In this document: positions 14,449 through 19,351 of the stretch, piece by piece
How positions within the stretch are numbered: position 1 is the stretch's first letter
How the letters are laid out: the number at the start of each line of letters is the position of its first letter
Assembly (NCBI GenBank): GCA_013152195.1
Contig: JAADGU010000126.1
Span: forward strand, 1 to 19,351
DNA: 19,351 nt
From: Nitrospirota bacterium
Lineage (GTDB): Bacteria > Nitrospirota > Thermodesulfovibrionia > Thermodesulfovibrionales > JdFR-85
Reading direction: 5' to 3'
Notes under the pieces: generated by a model
Database searches by the model: none
Told to the model about the DNA's origin: nothing
The model's input: the letters and a program-made list of their open reading frames with translations, nothing else
Position numbers and translations under genes: made by a program

Positions 14449-14914
14449 AAAGATCCTCCAAAGAGAGGAGATCGGGAAAGAGATGGAGAGGCTGCGGTCA
14501 GAGGGCAGGAGGATTGTCTTTACAAATGGCTGTTTTGACCTGATTCATGCAGGCCATATTCGGTATCTTGGGGAGGCCAAAGCCCTGGGCGATGTACTTG
14601 TAGTCGGTGTGAACTCTGATGCATCTGTCAGGAGATTAAAAAGCAAAAGGCCCATAATACCTCAGGACCAGCGTATTGAGGTCCTCTCAGCCCTTGAGAT
14701 GGTGAGCTACGTTACCGTATTTGCAGAGGATACGCCATATGAGATTATAAAGTTAATTAAGCCTGATGTGCTTGTTAAGGGGGGGGACTGGGAGGTAGAG
14801 GATATTGTTGGTGCTGACCTTGTCAAAGAGGTCCATAGCCTACCTTACAGACAGGGTATCTCCTCAACAGGTATAATTGAGCGCATTATTGAGAGGTTCT
14901 GTCATTCTTCATGA
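14438..14914 (+). CDS. rfaE2: D-glycero-beta-D-manno-heptose 1-phosphate adenylyltransferase
   Basis: A 158-residue nucleotidyltransferase that activates heptose 1-phosphate with ATP to ADP-heptose for the LPS inner core. FTNGCFDLIHAGHIRYL (about residues 28-44) has the HxGH ATP-binding site. Further family blocks are VGVNSDASVRRLK, RPIIPQDQRIEVLSAL, and KPDVLVKGGDW; near the end YRQGISSTGIIERI corresponds to the usual G-x-S-T-x-x-I/V-x-x-I motif. Only the adenylyltransferase half of HldE is present, so the kinase half should be a separate gene elsewhere. It overlaps the Nudix gene by 11 bases and mfd by four (ATGA). Confidence 0.95.
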   Translation: MKNRKILQREEIGKEMERLRSEGRRIVFTNGCFDLIHAGHIRYLGEAKALGDVLVVGVNSDASVRRLKSKRPIIPQDQRIEVLSALEMVSYVTVFAEDTPYEIIKLIKPDVLVKGGDWEVEDIVGADLVKEVHSLPYRQGISSTGIIERIIERFCHSS

Positions 14915-17900
14915 AGTCGCGTCTGCTTGCTTCCTTTAAAAATATCGTAAAAGCTTTGCCGCAAACGGCTGAAGCACAAACTGCCCCCGTCTTTAAGGTT
15001 TTCAACCTCAGGGACTCATCCAAATCCCTTTTTGTTGCCCTTATGGCCCTTCAAAACAGGACCTGCAACCATATCCTGTTTACCGGCACAGAGGATGAGG
15101 CAGGGGTACTGAGAAATGACGTGCTTTTCTATCAAAATATCCTTGATGGTTCCGAGATATCTGATATTCCCGTTTTTCTGCCTGAGCAGGGAGGCGTAGA
15201 GGCCACTGGCATCCGGCTTAAGAATATCCTGGAACTTAAAAAGGGAAGGCTTTTTATCGGTTCAACGGATGCATTTCTTTGTCCTACGTGGAGGCCTGAG
15301 GAGTTATCCCTTGCCATCTTAAAGCTCGGAAGGGGGATGACAATCAGCAGGGAAGGGCTTGCCGAAAGGCTTCAATCAATTGGCTACAGGCGGGTGCCTC
15401 TTGTTTCCGAAAAAGGCGAATTTAGCGAGAGGGGCTGGGTTTTTGATCTTTATCCGTCAAACATGGAGAGACCGGTCAGACTGGAATTTTTCGGAGATGA
15501 ACTGGATGATATAAAGACATTTGAGGTCGATACCCAGCGTTCTGACAGCCAACTAAGCGACGCCGAAGTCCTGCCTGCAATTGAAAAAGAAGGGGGCCCA
15601 TTGCTTGCCTCCTTTGATGGAGAGACATTTTGCTATTTTTCAGAAAATGTAAGGGGTCAGGTCTCAACATTTGACACTTCTCTAAATTTGTGTCAAATGT
15701 TGAGACCTGACCCCTCTTTTATAACCCTCCATTCACTGCCTATGGAGGGTGAGACGGAAGCATCCACAAGTTCTCTCTCCGGCCTTGGACTCCTCCATAG
15801 TGAGAGAGAGGATATTTACGGGCTTGCCAGGGCGCTGAAGAGGTTGGAAGAGATGGTAGTCTTTGTGCTCTCCTCTGAATCTCAGGCAAAGAGGTTAAGT
15901 GAGGTCCTGAGGGATGGGGAGGTGGTTGCTCCGATGGTTTCCATGGATGATATCGGAAACTACAGTGGGAGGTATTCAATTACTGTTGGGGTGCTTTCCG
16001 GGGGGCTTCATATTCCAGGACTGATAATCCTTACAGAGAAGGAGATATTTGGAAGGAGACCACTTTTAAAACCCCACAAGGCCTCCCGTGTAAAAAAACT
16101 GCTTGAAACTATAGAGGATCTTAAAGCCGGCGATTATGTTGTTCACCGTGAGCACGGTATGGGAAGGTTTGCAGGGCTTGAACCTCTTCATGCTTCTGCA
16201 TACAAGGGAGAGGCCATGGTTATAGAGTATGCAGATAGTGCAAGGCTATATCTGCCCCTGCAGAATATCGGCCTTGTTCAGAAGTACAGGGCCGCCGAAG
16301 GGGTTATTCCCAATCTTGACAGGCTTGGAGGGGGGCGCTGGAAGAAGAAAAAGGAGAGGGCGAGGAAAAAGGTCCGTGAGCTTGCGGGTAAGCTCATATC
16401 CATTTACGCACAGAGAGAGGTAGTTGAGGGCTACTCATTCAGTCCTGATACAGAACTCCACAGGGAGTTTGATGCCTTTTTCCCCTTTGAGGAGACCGCA
16501 GATCAGATCAGGGCATGGGAAGAGATAAAGAGAGATATGGAATCCCCGCGTCCAATGGACAGGTTGCTGTGTGGTGATGTGGGCTATGGTAAGACAGAGA
16601 TGGCAATGCGGGCAGCATTTAAGGCAGTTTATGATGGAAAGCAGGTTGCAGTGCTTGTCCCGACTACTATTCTCTGTGAGCAGCATTTCAGGAATTTTCA
16701 GGCACGTTTCTCGGCATTCCCGCTAAAGATAGATTACCTGAGTCGTTTTAAATCTGCCTCTGAGACAAAGAAGACCCTTTCTGCCCTGAACCGTGGGGAT
16801 GTTGATATTATTATTGGTACACATGGGCTCTTAAGCAGAAAGGTTCAGTTATATGATCTCGGACTCCTGATAATAGATGAGGAGCACCGCTTTGGTGTAA
16901 CCCATAAGGAGAGGATAAAGGAATTGAAAAAAGGGGTTGATTGTCTCTCAATGAGTGCAACCCCGATTCCAAGGACACTTGAGATGTCACTTTCGGGTAT
17001 CAGGGAGATGAGCATGATTGAGACGCCCCCTGAGGAGAGGCTTGCGATTAAGAGTGTGATTACCTCGTTCAATGAATCCGTAATAAAAAAGGCGTTACAG
17101 AGAGAGTTTGACAGAGGCGGTCAGGTCTTTTTTGTACATAACAGGGTGAGGGACATTCACGGTATGGGAGACTATCTTTTAAGGCTTGTTCCACAGGCGA
17201 GACTTGCCATTGCTCATGGACAGATGGATGGACGGGAGCTGGAAGATGTGATGCTCAGGTTTATGGACGGGACCATTGATATTTTACTTGCAACGGCCAT
17301 AATCGGTTCAGGCATTGATATACCGTTGGCGAATACCATAATTATCAACAGGGCTGACAGAATGGGGCTTGCGGACCTCTACCAGTTGAAGGGCAGGGTA
17401 GGCAGGGGAAATCAGCGGGCCTATGCATATTTCCTCCTGCCTCCGCCTGACAGGCTCACTGAAGATGCTAAGAGGAGAATCGCAGCAATTGAGGAACTGA
17501 GCTATCTGGGAGCGGGTCTCAGGCTTGCCATGAAGGACCTTGAAATAAGGGGTGCCGGGAATCTCCTTGGTGCTGACCAGTCAGGACATATCCATGCCGT
17601 GGGATTTGAGATGTATATGGAGATGCTTCAACAGGAGGTTGCAGCTCTTAAAGGCATGCCTGTGGAAGAGGAATCTGAGCCCTCGATAGACCTTGGTCTG
17701 AGTGCCTATATTCCTGAGGAATACATTAAGGATATGAGTATGAGGCTCAGTATGTACCGAAGACTCAGCATCTGTCATTCAGATGAGGAAGTCAATACAC
17801 TCTGTGAAGAGATGGCGGATCGCTTTGGAGTACTGCCTGAGGCTGCAATTGCCCTGATTGACCTGTTAAAACTTAAGATCCTGGCACGGGGACTTGGAAT

Positions 17901-18105
17901 TGTGTCTGTGAGCTCAACGAATGGCACGGCAAAGGTCAGGTTTTCTCCCGAAACGCCTGTTAAGGTTGAAGATCTGCTGAGTTGCGAGAAGGCCTGCAGT
18001 GGAAGTTTACGCCTTCATGAAGAAGGTTTTTCAGTTAAGGGAACCTGGAGTTCAAAGGCGGAGCTGGTGAAGAGTTTAAAGGAAATTCTTTCAGTGCTGG
18101 GCTAA
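14911..18105 (+). CDS. mfd: Transcription-repair coupling factor Mfd
   Basis: A 1064-residue DNA translocase that removes stalled RNA polymerase and recruits UvrA. The N-terminal third is the UvrB-homology module with FDLYPSNMERPVRLEFFGDELDDI. The RNA-polymerase-interacting domain begins at about residue 407 with GDYVVHREHGMGRFAGLE. The RecG-like helicase has Walker A GDVGYGKTE (about 555), DEEH (about 656), SATPIPRTL (about 682), and LYQLKGRVGRGNQRAYAYF (about 825). The C-terminal D7 domain (LSAYIPEEYIKDMSMRLSMYRRL) is present. It is somewhat shorter than E. coli Mfd (1148) because the N-terminal part is compact. Residues 248-269 are encoded by an inserted palindrome. It starts in an ATGA overlap with rfaE2 and is the last gene of the run. 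Confidence 0.97.
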   Translation: MKSRLLASFKNIVKALPQTAEAQTAPVFKVFNLRDSSKSLFVALMALQNRTCNHILFTGTEDEAGVLRNDVLFYQNILDGSEISDIPVFLPEQGGVEATGIRLKNILELKKGRLFIGSTDAFLCPTWRPEELSLAILKLGRGMTISREGLAERLQSIGYRRVPLVSEKGEFSERGWVFDLYPSNMERPVRLEFFGDELDDIKTFEVDTQRSDSQLSDAEVLPAIEKEGGPLLASFDGETFCYFSENVRGQVSTFDTSLNLCQMLRPDPSFITLHSLPMEGETEASTSSLSGLGLLHSEREDIYGLARALKRLEEMVVFVLSSESQAKRLSEVLRDGEVVAPMVSMDDIGNYSGRYSITVGVLSGGLHIPGLIILTEKEIFGRRPLLKPHKASRVKKLLETIEDLKAGDYVVHREHGMGRFAGLEPLHASAYKGEAMVIEYADSARLYLPLQNIGLVQKYRAAEGVIPNLDRLGGGRWKKKKERARKKVRELAGKLISIYAQREVVEGYSFSPDTELHREFDAFFPFEETADQIRAWEEIKRDMESPRPMDRLLCGDVGYGKTEMAMRAAFKAVYDGKQVAVLVPTTILCEQHFRNFQARFSAFPLKIDYLSRFKSASETKKTLSALNRGDVDIIIGTHGLLSRKVQLYDLGLLIIDEEHRFGVTHKERIKELKKGVDCLSMSATPIPRTLEMSLSGIREMSMIETPPEERLAIKSVITSFNESVIKKALQREFDRGGQVFFVHNRVRDIHGMGDYLLRLVPQARLAIAHGQMDGRELEDVMLRFMDGTIDILLATAIIGSGIDIPLANTIIINRADRMGLADLYQLKGRVGRGNQRAYAYFLLPPPDRLTEDAKRRIAAIEELSYLGAGLRLAMKDLEIRGAGNLLGADQSGHIHAVGFEMYMEMLQQEVAALKGMPVEEESEPSIDLGLSAYIPEEYIKDMSMRLSMYRRLSICHSDEEVNTLCEEMADRFGVLPEAAIALIDLLKLKILARGLGIVSVSSTNGTAKVRFSPETPVKVEDLLSCEKACSGSLRLHEEGFSVKGTWSSKAELVKSLKEILSVLG
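15652..15715. repeat. Perfect palindrome (26-bp arms) inside the mfd coding sequence
   Basis: Arm 15652-15677, beginning AGGGGTCAGGTCTCAACATT, is the exact reverse complement of 15690-15715; the loop is 12 A/T-rich bases. It is in the mfd frame and encodes residues 248-269 (RGQVSTFDTSLNLCQMLRPD then PS), between two N-terminal segments of Mfd. The GGTCAGGTCTCAACATTTGA core is like REP palindromes dispersed in many environmental genomes (from memory). The flanking frame is open on both sides. Confidence 0.88.
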
Positions 18106-18116
18106 GATTTAATATC

Positions 18117-18143
18117 GGGGAAGCGGGCTTCTGTCCCTTTATT
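18117..18143 (+). terminator. Weak possible terminator after mfd
   Basis: GAAG (18120-18123) and CTTC (18128-18131) form a short stem around CGGG, with an outer GGG (18117-18119)/CCC (18135-18137) pairing across a TGT bulge, then a T-rich TTTATT. The stem is short and bulged. Confidence 0.3.
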
Positions 18144-18156
18144 ATCAGAGGAATCA

Positions 18157-18186
18157 TTGTATATTTTGTTCATTTGCTGCTATAAT
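18157..18186 (+). promoter_or_regulatory. Promoter for the PilZ gene
   Basis: TTGTAT (18157-18162), 18 bases, then a perfect TATAAT (18181-18186). It lies downstream of mfd, suggesting that the PilZ gene has its own transcript with a leader of some 120 bases if translation begins at 18316. Confidence 0.5.
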
Positions 18187-18315
18187 GTTAATTAATGTTT
18201 CAATTAGCTTAACCGATAGTGCAGCTGAAATTTATGGTTGAAACCTTCGGGTATCATGGTTTTAATCATGCATCGTAATATAGTATCAACACTTATTTTT
18301 CTGCTGGGGGAATTT

Positions 18316-18606
18316 TTGACCAAGAGAAGACATGACAGGATACCTCTGAAACTCACTATTGAATATTCCATAACCGTGAAAAAACAATCTGCCGTAAAGA
18401 ACATACTGCTTACAGGCATTGTAAAAGATGTATCTGCAGGGGGGGTTGGGCTTATAACAGAGTATCCGTTGATCCAGGGAAATATGATAAGGATAAAAAG
18501 TTCAGCTCCTGAAGTTCCAAAATATGGCGTTGTAAGGTGGGTTAACAGGGAGGGTGAGTTCTACAGGGTGGGTTTGCGAAGTTGCAGTCATTGCGGAGAA
18601 TATTGA
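18316..18606 (+). CDS. PilZ-domain protein (cyclic-di-GMP receptor)
   Basis: A small single PilZ domain of about 97 residues. Both c-di-GMP-binding motifs are visible: RRHDR (RxxxR type) near the N-terminus and DVSAGG (DxSxxG) in VKDVSAGGVGLIT, followed by KYGVVRWVNREGEFYRVGLR, the usual final strands. I prefer TTG 18316 because GGGGG lies five bases before it and relatives start shortly before the RxxxR motif. Upstream in-frame starts (TTG 18238, ATG 18256 and 18268) would add 16-26 residues with a hydrophobic stretch but no ribosome site. PilZ proteins link c-di-GMP to motility, exopolysaccharide or other outputs; no target is nearby. It converges on the ABC ATPase gene with a 14-base gap. 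Confidence 0.85.
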   Translation: MTKRRHDRIPLKLTIEYSITVKKQSAVKNILLTGIVKDVSAGGVGLITEYPLIQGNMIRIKSSAPEVPKYGVVRWVNREGEFYRVGLRSCSHCGEY

Positions 18607-18620
18607 GGAGTTTCAATATC

Positions 18621-19351
18621 CTATAGTCTCCTGCCTGTTTCCATATCAAAGACGTGAATCTTTTTAACAGGCATTTTTATATAAACCCTGTCGCCTGCAG
18701 AGATATTCTCATCAATTGATGCCTTTCCTTTTAGCCTGGTCTCTTTCCACCTCATATCAATCCAGACGATTGAGCTTTCAAGCTCAACAAGTTCAACAAT
18801 TGCCGCTGTATCTGTTTTCTCTTCAGTGGAAACAGTTATATCCTCGGGCCTTATGCCGAGCAAAATGGTATCAGCCAGGGGTGTTGTGCTGACTTCGGGT
18901 TCGAAAACCCTGTTGTTACAGACGACCCTTAGAGGTTCTTTTGAGAGCACATCAGCCTCAAAGAAATTCATTGACGGGCTTCCTATAAATCCTGCAACAA
19001 AGGTATTGGCCGGCTTTGTATATATCTCTAATGGTGTTGCGCACTGCTGAATCTCTCCCATCTTCAGGACCGCTATCCGCTCGGAAAGACCCATGGCCTC
19101 TGCCTGGTCGTGAGTAACGTATACTATAGTTGTCTTGAGTTCCCGGTGAAGCTTCTTAAGCTCTGCCCTCATTTCAATCCTCAGCCTTGCATCAAGGTTT
19201 GAGAGGGGCTCGTCCATTAAAAAGACCTTTGGCTTTCTTACAATCGCCCTTCCAAGGGCTACCCTCTGCCTCTGGCCGCCTGAAAGTTCCTTTGGCTTTC
19301 TGTGCAGCAACTCCTCAAGCCCGAGGATAGATGCCACTTTTTCTACCTCTT
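18621..19351 (-). CDS. ABC transporter ATP-binding protein, MalK/UgpC family (5' end cut off)
   Basis: The C-terminal 243 residues of an ABC importer ATPase. The signature LSGGQRQRVALGRAIVRKP, Walker B VFLMDEPLSNLDARLR, and H-loop VYVTHDQAEAM are intact. The following IYTKPANTFVAGFIGSPSMNF and the TOBE-type C-terminal domain (LLGIRPEDITV) are those of the MalK/UgpC/MsmK group that drives sugar, polyol or glycerol-phosphate uptake. Walker A lies outside the window; the reading frame is open to the edge (EVEKVASILGLEEL). Permease and binding-protein genes should be sought beyond 19351. The substrate cannot be told. Confidence 0.93.
   Translation of the reverse strand, partial: EVEKVASILGLEELLHRKPKELSGGQRQRVALGRAIVRKPKVFLMDEPLSNLDARLRIEMRAELKKLHRELKTTIVYVTHDQAEAMGLSERIAVLKMGEIQQCATPLEIYTKPANTFVAGFIGSPSMNFFEADVLSKEPLRVVCNNRVFEPEVSTTPLADTILLGIRPEDITVSTEEKTDTAAIVELVELESSIVWIDMRWKETRLKGKASIDENISAGDRVYIKMPVKKIHVFDMETGRRL

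Overview
The window looks like a piece of a Gram-negative, anaerobe-type bacterial chromosome of moderate G+C content that uses many AGG/AGA arginine codons. LPS-core (ADP-heptose) and envelope genes show an outer membrane. The overall style suggests Nitrospirota or a deltaproteobacterial-type lineage; that placement is an inference, as there is no rRNA gene here. There are 18 protein-coding genes (two cut by the window ends) and no tRNA, rRNA, CRISPR array or transposase.

Layout. 1-1795 (minus): aminotransferase then homoserine dehydrogenase (partial), translationally coupled. 1919-2896 (plus): an RNase Z-like metallo-beta-lactamase-fold hydrolase. 3018-5714 (minus): ychF, tsaB and a TPR protein, with long palindromic repeats between genes. 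5829-6515 (plus): an exported DUF1573-cytochrome c protein. 6564-7025 (minus): a DksA/TraR zinc-finger protein. 7563-13572 (plus): a secreted FG-GAP protein followed by the conserved envelope cluster uppS-cdsA-dxr-rseP (undecaprenyl carrier, CDP-diacylglycerol, isoprenoid precursor, site-2 protease). 13569-18105 (plus): ybgC-type thioesterase, Nudix hydrolase, rfaE2 and mfd in a tightly packed run, with overlaps except for a 37-base gap before the Nudix gene. 18316-18606 (plus): a PilZ protein. 18621-19351 (minus): a MalK/UgpC-type ABC ATPase (partial).

The main discovery is at 5829-6515. The gene has an in-frame TGA at 6030-6032, exactly where DUF1573 proteins carry the first Cys of their conserved Cys-Gly-Cys-Thr motif. 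A 7-bp hairpin with a 6-base A-G-U-U-C-A loop starts 14 bases after the TGA, as expected for a bacterial SECIS element. The signal peptide lies before the TGA and the haem-binding motifs after it, so only readthrough gives a sensible exported cytochrome. TGA is an ordinary stop for several neighbours. I read this as a candidate new selenoprotein family: Sec-containing DUF1573 fused to cytochrome c.

Other notable points: a perfect 26-bp-arm palindrome inserted in frame inside mfd; a 156-bp three-armed palindromic element between cdsA and dxr; a single-base frameshift in dxr; a probable AUU start codon for rseP; several different families of intergenic palindromes; and promoters lying so close to start codons that some mRNAs may be leaderless.
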